A DNA stretch of 64,000 bases, from assembly GCF_963678635.1 (NCBI RefSeq), contig NC_087062.1, positions 18,215,789-18,279,788 on the forward strand. Reading direction: 5' to 3'. This document shows positions 1 to 12,970 of this stretch, one piece after another. Below the pieces are notes generated by a model. That model searched no databases. It was not told the DNA's origin and saw only the letters and a list, made by a program, of their open reading frames with translations. Numbering within the stretch: the stretch's first letter is position 1; each line of letters starts with the position of its first letter. Origin of the DNA: Symsagittifera roscoffensis (taxonomy: Eukaryota; Xenacoelomorpha; Acoela; Convolutidae). The position numbers were made by a program, and so were the translations under genes.

Positions 1-269
1 TGTTCAAAATCAATCAAATCAGGACTAAAAGAGCCCCATCTGACTCAATCTCATCTGAAGTCTTTTATTATTCGCGTAGAATAATAAAATATACCAAATA
101 CAAAAAAGTCTTTCAGATTTCACAGCTGTTTTGCAGACTTGACAGAAATTTTCACTATTTCTGAGCTTTGCCCTAAAGTACAAGTGACTCAGAAAAAAAT
201 CCAGATCCGAAACTGAGGTCCGAAAAAATACAGTTCTCTGTTCAGTTCGGATCTTAGAAAAAGATTGAG

Positions 270-610
270 TTTTGGTCCAGGTGACCTTCTCATAGAGCAA
301 TTTCGGATAAAGAATACTGTCTGATCGTCAAGCTATCTAATTTTCGGCCGGATAGATTCGTGCAACTTCTTAGTTTAATACCGATCTTAATCTTATTGTT
401 ATATTTTCTAGTCTCAATAGATCTAATATATAATGGTTTTCTTGCGAGATTAGAAGAGAGAAAGAGACAACTGATTTCTAAGCCGAAGTATTTTTTCTCT
501 GGCTGAAACTATTAGTAGTTTCAGCTTTACAAAATAACATAAGTTTTCGTAATGGATCATGATTGGTTAGTTCTAAATAATTTACAGCGATAAATATCAA
601 AGTAAATATT
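270..610 (-). repeat. 3' LTR-like segment, copy A
   Basis: Matches 13400-13735 of copy B in reverse, and more distantly the 5' LTR-like segments at 5455-5790 and 8255-8575. LTR ends are not defined. Confidence 0.55.
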
Positions 611-691
611 AAGTTTTTTTATATATATATCCGGCGCTCAGGAAGTTTTTAAAATCAAAATTTTTTTTCTGAAGGATGGTTGGAGAATCTC

Positions 692-1010
692 CTAGATTCT
701 TTGAGGAGAGTGACGATTGATTGTGTCAGTGAAGAACTTGTTGTTGAGATATATTAAGATTGAGAAATTGTTCTTAACCTTAAAATTTGTACTGAAGTTG
801 CAAATATTGTGCCATTCAATTTCGTAAGTTAGAGCGAGACTACGTGCATTCGCAACTATTCGTTCGCATTGATCGAGTAGTGAGATAAAGGTTGACTTCT
901 CTGAGTGAAGCGCCAAGTGACAAGGATCCATGCTTTTGAGCTTATTACCGAGTTGGCCATTGTTCTTGTTCAAGGATAGTTTTGCTACAATATTGGCTCC
1001 AAATTTTATA
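692..1010 (-). pseudogene. Unknown 3' ORF of retroelement copy A
   Basis: A 93-codon minus-strand frame downstream of RNase H, matching 12971-13315 of copy B. No recognised domain; by position it would be late pol or an extra 3' gene. The frame is one of the better preserved in the element. Confidence 0.4.
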
Positions 1011-1544
1011 TTCTATGAGGGTTGTGACTGCGGCAAGCAATACCAAAAGATTTGCCATTCCGTTGTCGGAATTTAGTCGAGTTTTCTTGTTTTGAAGTAT
1101 ATATGAAATTTCAAATAATCTAAGAATGGTTTTGTTTTCTAAAATCCTTTAGCAGGTTTAGTTTTGTACTTATGACAAGATTTCATTTGGGGAACAACTG
1201 GGTCTAGATTTTGATAATTTTGCTAGTGGAATATTTGTTTGTGGAATAGTACTGCCAACAGGGTCTTTTAGCTCAATGACTCTATTTTTTGTGTATTTTT
1301 TGTTTTTGTCTAATGGTCCTGCAATATCTGCATTTATCAAATCTTGTATTTTTTTGATGGGAAGGTTTTATATTTTTGTTGGATCTGATTTTTTTGTTTT
1401 TAAATGTGTAATTAGTTTTATCCATGAGGAAAATGGTCTAAATTGATATGTGTTTTTTTTTCTCTTAAATCTAGTTTTAAATGGTAATTTTGACTTTCTA
1501 TATGAAGCCGAAAAAATTCTAAATTGTATATTTTGTTGCTATTG

Positions 1545-2251
1545 ATGTCAATTTTTGATGCATATTTACATTCCAGTCGGGTTGATGTTTTGTCTCACTT
1601 ATGGTTCGGGTTTGACTTTTGTGCGAAGAGAAACATAATAGATTTCTGATCTGTAAAGAGATCTGTTGATTTTTCTGATCCAAGAATTAAAAATTCGTAT
1701 TCTGTTAGTGTGCAAATTATAGTTGTACTTTTTCTCATAAGTGTAGAGAGTCGCAATTTTGATGTGCACAAAATCAAAAATGCTGAGATTAAATTCGTTT
1801 TATTTTTTCTTGATTGAATTCAGAATGCTGCGCCAATTCCAAAGTTATAAGCGTCGCACATCGCAAAAAATCCTTCCCTTGAATTCTCTTGAACATTTTT
1901 TGATGTTAGATTGTCCACTCAAAAGTGTTTTGATGACTTAAAATAACATAGAAGGCTCTGAGTTATAATTGCATCCCTTAAACATATTTACTTGAAAAGT
2001 TTAACATTCCAAAAAATTCTTGGTTCTTGGCTTTTCTTTTTTCATAATGGTTGTAGTTTCATAATAGCATTTATTCTTGATTTTAGAAGTGTTATTGTTG
2101 TTCTTTCAATCTTATGACCTAAAATTTGATTCGGTTGGGCAGAAAATAGTGATTTATCTGAGGCTTCTTTCACCTTTTTTGCTTCAAAACTTTTGAATTG
2201 TTTTTTTAAAGTTTGAAGTTTTTCTATATTTTTGCAATTGTAGAAAAACAT
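1545..2251 (-). pseudogene. RT C-terminal end and RNase H, copy A
   Basis: The 2042-2251 frame looks like the end of a Ty3/gypsy reverse transcriptase: a D-K-S block, then I-L-G-H and a K-S-R-I-x-A-I-x-K-L-Q block. Further along (1595-1777) comes an RNase H-like stretch with T-E-Y-E-F-L-I-L-G-S and L-F-T-D-Q-K. The frame is interrupted. The RT catalytic aspartates would lie upstream and are absent. Confidence 0.65.
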
Positions 2252-2599
2252 CGTCTAAATTTGTGATAACGTTTTTACCTAAAATTAGTGGTCTAAACAT
2301 TTGCTCATAAATAGGGAAAAAGCTGCAGTTCCTAAAGAAATTTTATAGAATAGTCTGTTCAATTCGTAATTTTGGTTTCGACATTTGAATATATGCGCTC
2401 TCCATATGCAGCTGTTCTTTTACATTGTCCGTGTGAGTGTTGTGAGTTTCAATTGTGTTGGTTCTGTTGCCGTATTGCAACTCCGCTAATTTATTAGTGA
2501 ATTTGAATATCTCGCGTCGTGTAATCTTTTTTTTTAAATCTCTCCTTTTGCTGAAAAGATATTTGGGTTTATGAATATTATGGCTTTTATTTTGTTTGT

Positions 2600-3330
2600 T
2601 GTTCTCCATTTAATGATGAGATATGTGTGTATCGTTCGAGTATGTCCAGGAGTCTATTTACTTTGTCCGGTAAGTGTAGAGGTGCTTTTGAAAAAAGATG
2701 TTTTTTGAGGTATTTTTTTTGAAAATTGGTGTTTTTTTGAAATCTGGTTTTAGTGGAAGATGTAGTGGTGAATGAGTTTTTCCGACCAGTTTTTCTTTGA
2801 TGTAGCATGATGTTCTTTTTTTCTGCTGCCACTTTTCTGTATTTTGGTATAAAATCACCATTAACTTTTCAGTCATTTTTGTGTTTTTGCAACCACGTGC
2901 AATCAAAAATCAGCTTTCTGTACTAGTGTTTCTATTCTTATGACGAGTTGTGTTATTGATTTATTTGGTAGTGTACAAAAATCTTTTTGATGTTGTTTGT
3001 TTCTTTCTGAATCAAATTTTTTTTCAAAATTATTGCGTAAAACGTTTCCAATCTGGTTTAACTTCTGTTGGTAACACTGAGAACCATTTGTGAGCTGCTC
3101 CGTTGTATGTGGCTTGTATTAAAACTGTACGACACTGAATCCAACTTTGATGAAGAAGTGTGTTTCTAAGTTTTGAGCTGTAACAGTTTTTAAGTAATCT
3201 TCAACTGAATAGTCGGGGTCTGTTCCTGTGATATTTTTTTCTGATGCGATAGATGAATCATCCATGTGGTGTAGATTCATTGTCACTTGAAATGATTCTG
3301 TTGTGTTAGGTATTATGGCTAAAATAGGTA
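2600..3330 (-). pseudogene. Gag-like fragments, retroelement copy A
   Basis: Broken minus-strand frames correspond to a retrotransposon Gag region: a segment with a W-F-S-V-L-P block followed by K-x-D-W-K-R-F, then a Lys-rich tail. Several stops and frame changes interrupt it. Same order and similar breaks as copies B and C. Confidence 0.55.
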
Positions 3331-3466
3331 AGTTGGTTTCGACTTATTTTATGATGTTGTAAAAAAATGGCAATGGTATTTCAATTCTTTTTGTCTCTGG
3401 GTGGTAACCTTGAGTTCTTATCGGGTATTGTCTTAAAGTATTATGATTGATGGTGTAAAAGTTTAT

Positions 3467-3730
3467 TTAATTGGACATTTTAAGTTTTTTGTGATTGTGT
3501 TTTTGATAGATATACATTTGGTTCGGAAATATATGGTTGGTAAATATCATCTGGTTCATCGATGTGTTCCAATGGCTTTTCACTTGGTTAGAATTATGTT
3601 GTTGTTGATTTCGATGGAAATTATCATCGTGTTTTGAGAAGTGCAACTTATTTCTGTTTTTGAATTGTCCATTAGCTGCGGATTTTTGTTTTGTTGAAAA
3701 AGTGTGTTTTCTATAGGTTGGTCTTATCAT
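3467..3730 (-). pseudogene. N/Q/H-rich ORF of retroelement copy A
   Basis: An 87-codon open frame upstream of the Gag-like region, nearly the same as that of copy B at 10282-10548. It is rich in Asn, Gln, His and Lys and shows no recognised domain or complete zinc knuckle. Function unknown. It is probably a leftover of the element's 5' coding or leader region rather than a host gene. Confidence 0.4.
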
Positions 3731-5454
3731 GGAAACGTTTATTTTATTGTGGTTTTGAGTTCTTAGGTCGTTGCTGATTGTAGCTATTATCTCAAAAAAA
3801 TTGTGATTTTATTAGCAAATGTGGTTTTTTTTCTGAATTGGTTTGCTAGGGGGTTACTGATTTTATTGTTTTGTTATAAAAATGATCTGCAAAGTAGTCC
3901 TAATTTTTGTTTCTTAGTCTATTAAAAAAAACCTTTTTTTAGTTTCAGGCCATTGTGTTTGATTTTCAATTTGCACATTTTTCAGGGAAAAGCAATGATT
4001 TAGCTGTTTACTGTATTTTGTATGGGAACGGTGTGTTTTGTTTGTTATATGGTGTTGTGATTGTTGGGTGAATGATTAGATAAGTTACTAAGTTGCGTTG
4101 TTACTGGTTTTGTTGTAATTATTTCTTCATTAGTAAAGGGTGATTGTGTGTGAATATCTTGTTGGTTAAGTGCTGCGGTTCCATTCAGGTTTTTTTGTGC
4201 ATGCATGAATGTTCAATTCTTGATTTTGTCAATTGTTCTATCGTGAAACATTTTTTTATAATTAAATGGTGTTGTATCTGTTGTCAATGGAGGTATCTCT
4301 AGATAGTTCTCATGTTTTGAAATAGTTTAATTTGCAAGGATTGAAGTATTGTTAAGTATAATAAGAAACATATTATGATCAACCTTTAATCAACCTTTTT
4401 TATCCATGAATTTGTTTTTATATCAATTAGTTTTTCGCGAGTTGCATTTAAAAATCGTGTGAAGAGTTATGTTTCTGTTCTGACTACTGAATGTCGGGAT
4501 GTTTGAGGTGCAGATACATAGATTGTTTCAACTGTGCCAAATGTGGAGACGCAATTGTAAGCGATCAAAAAAACATCATTTGCGAACATTGAATCTGCTC
4601 GTTGTGAGTTTTGGTGTTGTATAATTTTGATATTTTCTAAAAAAAAATTGAGAAGCTCAAATCTATATCATCTGTTTGAATCTGGGTTGTGATGTTTTGT
4701 TATCAAAATCTCGTACTAAAATTTAACCAGTGAACATAAGGTAATATGAGGTTATATTACATATGCTTGCTATGCTTGGCAGGTAATGGTCTAATATTTG
4801 TTTTTATATTTTTACTTCTGCAAATTTTTTTGTAGGCAAAATTATACTTGTCTGCGTGATGGGCCCTTGTTTGGACTTATAAAAAAAGGTAGGATATAAT
4901 TTTCTTCGATATTGTTGTCGTATTGAAACATTCCTATCGGGTAATACTGTTAATGTGTAACTTTCAATAAGTCGAATAGCTTCAATGGAATGTCCTAAAA
5001 TCCAACCAAACTTTGTTGATTATAACTTCAGAGGGTTCCAACAAATCAAAAAGATGAAACTCAACAGTCACACAAGCGGATTGTAATGTCATATCAGTAA
5101 GTTCACTTTTTACCAATCGAAGGCGCAAATAAACGTGCGCATTTGTTTGGTGGCATTTTGCAGCAAGAGTTGTATTTTTGTTTACTTTTGCTGCATAAAA
5201 ATTATATCTGCGTAACTTCTGATGTGTTTGCTTTCTTTTTTTTGTAACTATTTTTTGATTGATAGTGTTTGAGACTTATCACGAGCTGCTTGCGCAAATG
5301 CTAGTTCATGAGAATCTTAAGCTTGAGGTTGGTGTTCCATTCTGATAAATAATAGAAATTTAATCAACTTTTTTTCCGCTTTCTTTACTGAGTCAACAGA
5401 ATTTGTCCCCTTTTTTGGCATTTTTTCTTGAAAGCTTCAGCTAACCAAATAAGG

Positions 5455-5790
5455 TTTCATTTTGTTGTTGTTGAGTTTAAATTTGTGTGGCTTTCTCATA
5501 AAGTATTTGATAATGTACATCGTTTGTTCTTTACGCTATCTTTTTTTTGGCTGGATAAGTTCGTGCAATTTTTCAGTCTAATACCGATCCTAGTCTTACT
5601 CTTATTTTTCTTAGTCTCAAAAGATTTAATTTATACTGGTATTCTTGCGAGGTTAGAAGAGAGAAATGGTAACCGCTTTTTAAGTGAAATTATGATTCTC
5701 TGAAAAGCCTTGAAAATGATCATTGGTTTTAGTAATGGATCATGATTGGTAAGTTCTAAATATTTTACAGTGTAAAATATCAAAGTATAT
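5455..5790 (-). repeat. 5' LTR-like segment, copy A
   Basis: Reverse-complement counterpart of 8255-8575. It shares with the 3' LTR-like segment the blocks around the atcatgattgg word and the LARLEER-encoding stretch, but many positions differ, so the two LTRs have drifted a long time. Confidence 0.55.
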
Positions 5791-6018
5791 AAAAAGTACT
5801 TTTTTGAACTTGTTACAAAAATGTGAACTCCTATAAAAAGTTTTTTTTGAAGTTAGGTCTGAATTGCTTGTCAAGTAACATTCAGGCTTTATTTTAATTC
5901 TTCACAAACCATTTTGGATCTATAAAAATTAGATATGGCATCCGATGTTTAGGATCCGGAAGGAAATACTGTTTAGGTACGAGAAAAAAGACAAAAAGTA
6001 AAAAATCAAAACCAAATG

Positions 6019-6218
6019 NNNNNNNNNNNNNNNNNNNNNNNNNNNNNNNNNNNNNNNNNNNNNNNNNNNNNNNNNNNNNNNNNNNNNNNNNNNNNNNNNN
6101 NNNNNNNNNNNNNNNNNNNNNNNNNNNNNNNNNNNNNNNNNNNNNNNNNNNNNNNNNNNNNNNNNNNNNNNNNNNNNNNNNNNNNNNNNNNNNNNNNNNN
6201 NNNNNNNNNNNNNNNNNN
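6019..6218. other. Assembly gap of 200 Ns
   Basis: Exactly 200 unknown bases, a round number typical of a scaffold join or estimated gap. It sits precisely at the inner edge of the left palindrome arm, so the join between the arms is not directly sequenced and the palindrome could be an assembly product. Confidence 0.99.
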
Positions 6219-7029
6219 GGTTTTAAAAGAAACACTTATTTCGGATCTCAACTTCGAAAGATTCACAACTGCTGTCAAATCTACAACTATCTACTATTAA
6301 ACCTATAGGTCAAATCTAACTGTCAAATTTACAATCAAATAGCTATTTGAAACGCTAAATAATGTTACATAACTGGAAAACAAATTAGACGCTAAAATTT
6401 TGTTAGTGTCAGGAAAAAAAATAAATTAACAAAAACTATCATGACAAGAGATGCCGTGCCAAAAAATCCCATGTAGTAAGAATACTCATTTGAAATGATG
6501 CTTTGAAATATGAACAATCCATGATCGATGTAAAATCAGAAGTGAACCTGGAATTTTTATATCATATTTTATGTAGTATATTATGTTATTGAACTAGAGC
6601 AGTTCAATTAAAAAAGTAATTCTGCGTTCATTATTTCAGATTCTGCATTCATTATTTCAAATTTTCTGGTACATGCAAACCCACAAAAGGGCCAATGACT
6701 TTTTGTTTATCACCCCCACAAAAAAGCCGTTAGTTTTTTTTAAAAAGGTGAAACAAAGACAACAAGGCACAGGCGCTGCAGCAAATGGAGATCACATATC
6801 AGGCGGCAAATTTTAATCATAAATGGGGCAATAATAGTTCAAGCAGTACCAAAACAACAGATGGTCTTCATTTTGAAATACCGGATCGTTTTAACCATTT
6901 TTTTAGAGTGTGGGAAAAAATGCGGAACGCATACTGATTTTTACCGAGATTTGAACCTTCTCAACGCACTCAAAATGTACAACAGAACGTGTTTTGTAGA
7001 TAGGCAGTACTTTCAAAGTTTGCCCCAAG

Positions 7030-7165
7030 TTGTTAGACCAGCTCTACAAATCCAAATTGGTGGGTATCACAAGTCCAAAGTGTGAATATATATCCAAATT
7101 GGTGGGTTTCACCCGCTTTACACAAATCCAATTTCGTGGGTTTCACGCACTTGTCGTCTACGCGT
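7030..7165 (+). repeat. Short tandem motif, three copies
   Basis: The motif ccaaattggtgggt followed by tttcac or tatcac occurs at about 7052 and 7096, with a weaker copy (ccaatttcgtgggtttcac) at about 7127. Spacing is irregular, about 30-45 bp. A small hairpin, gggcctgtcggccct, follows near 7203. No function assigned. Confidence 0.5.
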
Positions 7166-7300
7166 TGCAGAGCAACAAATGGACAATAGGTTGGGATTTT
7201 AAGGGCCTGTCGGCCCTCTGAGGTATGCGTTTTGCAGAAAAAATTGATCAAAAATTAGAAACGATATTTTTTATCAAATAGAACATGAAATAAATTGTAA

Positions 7301-7854
7301 TGAAGATGATTTCAAAACAAATTGATTTACTAAAAATCGCCAATCCAAGTATAAATTTTTTTTGTTTAATAGGCCATATTTGGCATAATTTGCCATTTAA
7401 TGCATAATTGATATTGCTTAATGTAAATATGATGCGTTTTTTTCTAAAATCTAGTCTTTTTTGAAGTGAGAGTTTCAATTTGATGTAACCGAATCTTAGT
7501 TTTTGCTTGGATTGATCATTCATTTTCAATTCTTTGGTTTTTTCAGACGTTAACTTTGAAGATGATTTCAAAACGATGTAATGAAGATGATTTCAAAACA
7601 AATTGATTTTCTAAAAATTGCCAATCCAAGTATAATTTTTTTTTGTTTAATATGCCATATTTGGCATAATTTGCCATTTAATGCATAATTGATATTGCTT
7701 AATGTAAATATGATGCGTTTTTTTTCTGAAATCTAGTCTTTTTTGAAGTGAGAGTTTCAATTTGATGTAACCGAATCTTACTTTTTGCTTGGATTGATCA
7801 TTCATTTTCAATTCTTTGGTTTTTTCAGACGTTAACTTTGAAGAGATTTTGTAT
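7301..7854 (+). repeat. 281-bp tandem repeat, two units
   Basis: Units 7301-7581 and 7582-7854 are near identical, beginning at a tgaagatgatttcaaaac word. Minus-strand frames in both encode the same Lys-rich peptide stretch, but 281 is not a multiple of three and the frames do not join. This fills most of the spacer between the palindrome arms; 6219-7030 has nothing recognisable. Confidence 0.75.
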
Positions 7855-8254
7855 TGGAATGTGTTTTTATTTTTTTCCTTAGTTCGACCACTAACATTGT
7901 AGTCTTTATCAAATCCTCGCAATGTGGGCGCACCTTACTCCCCGTGCGTAGGTAAATCAGCGACACAGTTTTCCCTTGTGAAACGATTTTGAAAACAACA
8001 GAATTAGTTTTTATTTATTACATTTGGTTTTGATTTTTTACTATTGTCTTTTTTCTCGTACCTAAACAGTATTTCCTTCCAGATCTTAAACATCGGATGC
8101 CATATCTAATTTTTATAGATCCGAAATGGTTTGTGAAGAATTAAAAGAAAGCTTGAATGTTACATGACAAGCAATTCAGACCTAACTTCAAAACAGCTTT
8201 TTATAAGAGTTCACATTTTTGTAACAAGTTCAAAAAAGTACTTTTTATATACTT

Positions 8255-8575
8255 TGATATTTTACACTGTAAAATATTTAGAACTTACCAATCATGATCC
8301 ATTACTAAAACCAATGATCATTTTCAAGGCTTTTCAGAGAAACATAATTTCACTTAAAAAGCAGTTACCATTTCTCTCTTCTAACCTCGCAAGATTACCA
8401 GTATAAACTATATCTATTGATTCTAACAAAAATAAGAGTAAGACTAGGATCGATATTAGACTGAAAATTTGCACGAACTTATCCAGCCAAAAAAAAGATA
8501 GCGTAAAGAACAAACGATGTACATTATCCAATACTTTATGAGAAAGCCACACGAATTTAAACTCAACAACAACAA
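8255..8575 (+). repeat. 5' LTR-like segment, copy B
   Basis: Aligns with 13400-13735: shared blocks include actttgatattt, agaact-accaatcatgatccatta and tctcttctaa-ctcgcaag. The copies differ at many positions. From here to 10280 lies about 1.7 kb with no coding frame, presumably the element's 5' leader. Confidence 0.6.
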
Positions 8576-10281
8576 AATGAAACCTTATTTGGTTAGCTGA
8601 AGCTTTCAAGAAAAAATGCCAAAAAAAAGGGGACAAATTCTGTCGACTCAGTAAAGAAAGCGGGAAAAAAAGCTGATTAAATTTCTATTATTTACCAGAA
8701 TGGAACATCAACCTCAAGCTTAAGATTCTCATGAACTAGCATTTGCGCAAGCAGCTGGTGATAAGTCTCAAACACTATCAATCAAAAAATAGTTACAAAA
8801 AAAAAGAAAGCAAACACATCAGAAGTTACGCAGATATAATTTTTATGCAGCAAAAGTAAACAAAAATACAACTCTTGCTGCAAAATGCCACCAAACAAAT
8901 GCGCACGTTTATTTGCGCCTTCGATTGGAAAAAAGTGAACTTACTGATATGACATTACCATCCGCTTGTGTGACTGTTGAGTTTCTACTTTTTGACTTGT
9001 TGGAATCCTCTGAAGTTATAATCAACAAAGTTTGGTTGGATTTTAGGACATTCCATTGAAGCTATTCGACTCATTGAAAGTTACACATTAACAGTATTAC
9101 CCGATAGGAATGTTTCAATACGACAACAATATCGAAGAAAATTATATCCTACCTTTTTTCATAAGTCCAAACAAGGGCCCATCACGCAGACAAGTATATT
9201 TTTGCCTACAAAAAAATTTCCAGAAGTAAAAATTTAAAAACAAAAAATAGACCATTACCTGCCAAGCATAGCAAGCATATGTAATATAACCTCACATTAC
9301 GTTACATATCACCCAGATTAAACATCACCCAGATTACAAACAGATAATATAGATTTGAGCTTCTCAATTTTTTTTTAGAAAATATCAAAAACATACAACA
9401 CTAAAACTCACAACGGGCAGATTCAATGTTCGCAAATGATGTTTTTCTGATCGCTTACAATTGCGTCTCCACATTTGACACAGTTGAAACAATCTATGTA
9501 TCTGCACCTCAAACATCCCGACATTCAGTAGTCAGAACAGAAACATAACTCTTCACACGATTTTTAAATGCAATTCGCGAAAAATTCATTGATATAAAAA
9601 AAATTCATGGATAATAAAGTTTGATTAAAGGTTGATCATAATATGTTTTTTATTATGCTTAACAATACTTCAACCCTTGCAATTTAAACTATTTTAGTAC
9701 ATGAGAACTATCTAGAGATACCTCCATTGACAACAGGTACAACACCATTAAATTATAAAACAATGATTCACGATAGAACAATTGACAAAAGCAAGAATTG
9801 AACATTCATGCATGCACAAGAAAACCTGAATGGAACCGCAGCACTGAACCAACAAGATATTCACACACAATCACACTTTAGTATGAAGAAATAATTACGA
9901 GAATACCAGTAACAGCGGAAAACAGTAACTCATCTTATCATTCACGCAACAATCACAACACCATATAACAAACAAAAGACACCGTTCCCATACAAAATAC
10001 AGTAAACAGCTAAATCATTGCTTTCCCTGAAAAAAGTGCAAAGTGAAAATCAAACACAATGAGCTGAAACTAAAAAAAGGTTTTTTTTTAATAGACTAAG
10101 AAACAAAAATTAGGACTATTTTGCAGATCATTTTTATAACAAAACAATAAAATCAGTAACCCCCTAGCAAACCAATTCAGAAAAAAACCACATTCGCTAA
10201 TAAAATCACAATTTTTTTGAGATAATAGCTACAATCAGCAACGACCTAAGAACTCAAAACCACAATAAAATAAACGTTTCC

Positions 10282-10548
10282 ATGATAAGACCAACCTATA
10301 GAAAACACACTTTTTCAACAAAACAAAAATCCGCAACTAATGGACAATTCAAAAACAGAAATAAGTTGCACTTCTCAAAACACGATGATAATTTCCATCG
10401 AAATCAACAACAACATAATTCTAACCAAGTGAAAAGCCATTGGAACACATCGATGAACCAGATGATATTTACCAACCATATATTTCCGAACCAAATGTAT
10501 ATCTATCAAAAACACAATCACAAAAAATTAAATTTTCCAATTAAATAA
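10282..10548 (+). pseudogene. N/Q/H-rich ORF of retroelement copy B
   Basis: An 88-codon frame, nearly the same as the copy A counterpart at 3467-3730 apart from its last codons. Lys, Asn, Gln and His dominate. No domain is recognised. Copy C lacks it because its duplication breakpoint lies 30 bp downstream. Confidence 0.4.
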
Positions 10549-10689
10549 ACTTTTACACCATCAATCATAATACTTTAAGACAATACCCGATACGAACTCA
10601 AGGTTACCACCCAGAGACAAAAAGAGTTGAAATACCATTGCCATTTTTTTACAACATCATAAAATAAGTCGAAACCAACTTACCTATTT

Positions 10690-11420
10690 TAGCCATAATA
10701 CCTAACACAACAGAATCATTTCAAGTGACAATGAATCTACACCACATGGATGATTCATCTATCGCATCAGAAAAAAATTTCACAGGAACAGACCCCGACT
10801 AATCAGTTGAAGATGACTTAAAAACTGATACAGCTCAAAACTTAGAAACACACTTCTTCATCAAAGTTGGATTCAGTGTCGTACAGTTTTAATACAAGCC
10901 ACATACAACGGAGCAGCTCACAAATGGTTTTCAGTGTTACCAACAGAAGTTAAACCAGATTGGAAACGTTTTAAGCAATAATTTTGAAAAAAAAATTTGA
11001 TTCAGAAAGAAACAAACAACATCAAAAAGATTTTTGTACACTACAAAATAAATCAATAACACAACTCGTCATAGGAATAGAAACACTAGTACAGAAAGCT
11101 GATTTTTGATTGCACGTGGTTGCAAAAACACAAAATTGACTGAAGTGTTAATGGTGATTTTATACAAAAATACAGAAAAGTGGCAGCAGAAAAAAGAACA
11201 TCATGCTACATCAGAAAAAAATGGTCGGAAAAACTCATTCATCACTACATCTTCCACTAAAACCAATTTTCAAAAAAAAACACCAGTTTTCAAAAAATAC
11301 CTCAAAAAACACCTTTTTTCAAAAGCACCTCTACACTTACCGGACAAAGTAAATAGAGTCCTGGACATACTCGAACGATACACACATATCTCATCATTAA
11401 ATGGAGAACAACAAACAAAA
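10690..11420 (+). pseudogene. Gag-like fragments, retroelement copy B
   Basis: Frames broken by several stops show a Gag-type order: an acidic N-terminal part with F-T-G-T-D-P, then A-H-K-W-F-S-V-L-P and K-P-D-W-K-R-F, then a Lys-rich tail (open frame 11106-11423). This block is typical of Ty3/gypsy Gag capsid regions. It is noncoding today. Confidence 0.55.
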
Positions 11421-11756
11421 TAAAAGCCATATTATTCATAAACCCAATTATCTTTTCAGCAAAAGGAGAGATTTAGAAAAAAGATTACACGACGCGAGAT
11501 ATTTAAATTCACTAATAAATTAGCGGAGTTGCAATACGGAAACAGAACCAACACAATTAAAACTCACAACACTCACACAGACAATGTCACAGAACAGCTG
11601 CATATGGAGAGCGCATATATTCAAATGTCGAAACCAAAATTACGAATTGAACAGACTATTCTATAAAATTTCTCTAGGAACAGCAGCTTTTTCCCTATTT
11701 ATGAGAAAATGTTTAGACCACTAATTTTAGGTAAAACGTTATCACAAATTTAGACG

Positions 11757-12470
11757 ATGTTTTTCTACAATCGCAAAAATATAGAAAAACTTCAAACTTT
11801 AAAAAAACAATTCAAAAGTTTTGAAGCAAAAAACGTGAAAGAAGCCTCAGATAAATCACTATTTTCTGCCCAACCGAATCAAATTTTAGGTCATAAGATT
11901 GAAAGAGCAACAATAACACTTCTAAAATCAAGAATAAATGCTATTATGAAACTACAATCATTATCAAAAAAGAAAAGCCAAGAACCAAGTATTTTTTGGA
12001 ATGTTAAACTTTTCAAGTAAATATGTTTAAGTGATGCAATTATAACTCAGAGCCTTCTATGTTATTTTAAGTCATCAAAACACTTCTGAGTGGACAATCT
12101 AACATCAAAAAGGTTCAAGAGAGTTCAAGGGAAAGATTTTTTGCGATGTGCGACGCTTATAACTTTGGAATTGGCGCAGCACTCTGAGTTCAATCAAGAA
12201 AAAATAAAACGAAATGAATCTCAGCTTTTTCGATTTTGTGCACATCAAAATTGCGATGCTCTACACTTATGAGAAAAAGTACAACTATAAATTGCACACT
12301 AACAGAATACGAATTTTTAATTCTTGGATCAGAAAATTCAACAGATCTCTTTACAGATCAGAAAGCTATTATGTTTCTCTTCGCACAAAAGTCAAACTCG
12401 AACCATAAGTGAGACAAAACATCAACACGACTGGAATGTAAATATGCATCAAAAATTGACGTCAATCGCA
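11757..12470 (+). pseudogene. RT C-terminal end and RNase H, copy B
   Basis: 11757-12020 encodes the tail of reverse transcriptase (I-L-G-H followed by the K-S-R-I-x-A-I-x-K-L-Q linker). About 12070-12470 encodes an RNase H-like region in shifting frames, including E-Y-E-F-L-I-L-G-S and L-F-T-D-Q-K. Protease and the RT palm with its catalytic aspartates are missing between the Gag remnant and this piece, an internal deletion shared by all three copies. Confidence 0.65.
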
Positions 12471-12970
12471 ACAAAATATACAATTTAGAATTTTTCCGGC
12501 TTCATATAGAAAGTCAAAATTACCATTTAAAACTAGATTTAAGAGAAAAAAAAACAAATTTCAATTTAGACCATTTTCCTCATGAATAAAACTAATTACA
12601 CATTTAAAAACAAAAAAATCAGATCCAACAAAAATATAAAACCTTCCCATCAAAAAAATACAAGATTTGATAAATGCAGATCTTGCAAGACCATTAGACA
12701 AAAACAAAAAATACACAAAAAAAAGAGTCATTGAGCTAAAAGACCCTGTTGGCAGTACTATTCCACAAACAAATATTCCACTAGCAAAATTATCAAAATC
12801 TAGACCCAGTTGTTCCCCAAATGAAATCTTGTCATAAGTACAAAACTAAACCTGCTAAAGCATTTTAGAAAACAAAACCATTCTTAGATTATTTGAAATT
12901 TCATATATACTTCAAAACAAGAAAACTCGACTAAATTCCGACAAGGGAATGGCAAATCTTTTGGTATTGC

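Larger units (their letters stand above)
1..5890 (-). mobile_element. Decayed Ty3/gypsy-like LTR retrotransposon, copy A
   Basis: Read on the minus strand, the order is: 5' LTR-like segment (about 5455-5790), a noncoding stretch, an Asn/Gln/His-rich ORF (3467-3730), Gag-like fragments, the end of reverse transcriptase, RNase H, a further unknown ORF, and a 3' LTR-like segment (about 270-610). All frames are broken by stops and frameshifts. The catalytic part of reverse transcriptase is not seen between the Gag and RT-thumb fragments, as in copies B and C. The element cannot be autonomous. Confidence 0.75.
1..6018 (-). repeat. Left arm of large inverted repeat
   Basis: The reverse complement of this stretch matches 8021-14007 nearly base for base, with scattered substitutions and small indels. 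The first bases of the window pair with about 14007, and the bases just before the N gap (ending 6018) pair with 8021 onward. The arm contains decayed retrotransposon copy A in minus orientation. It may continue left of the window and into the Ns, so neither end is truly known. Confidence 0.9.

Noticed and set aside
7647-7922. 91-codon minus-strand ORF as a host gene
   Set aside because: Part of a 281-bp tandem repeat whose period breaks the frame; no domain recognised.
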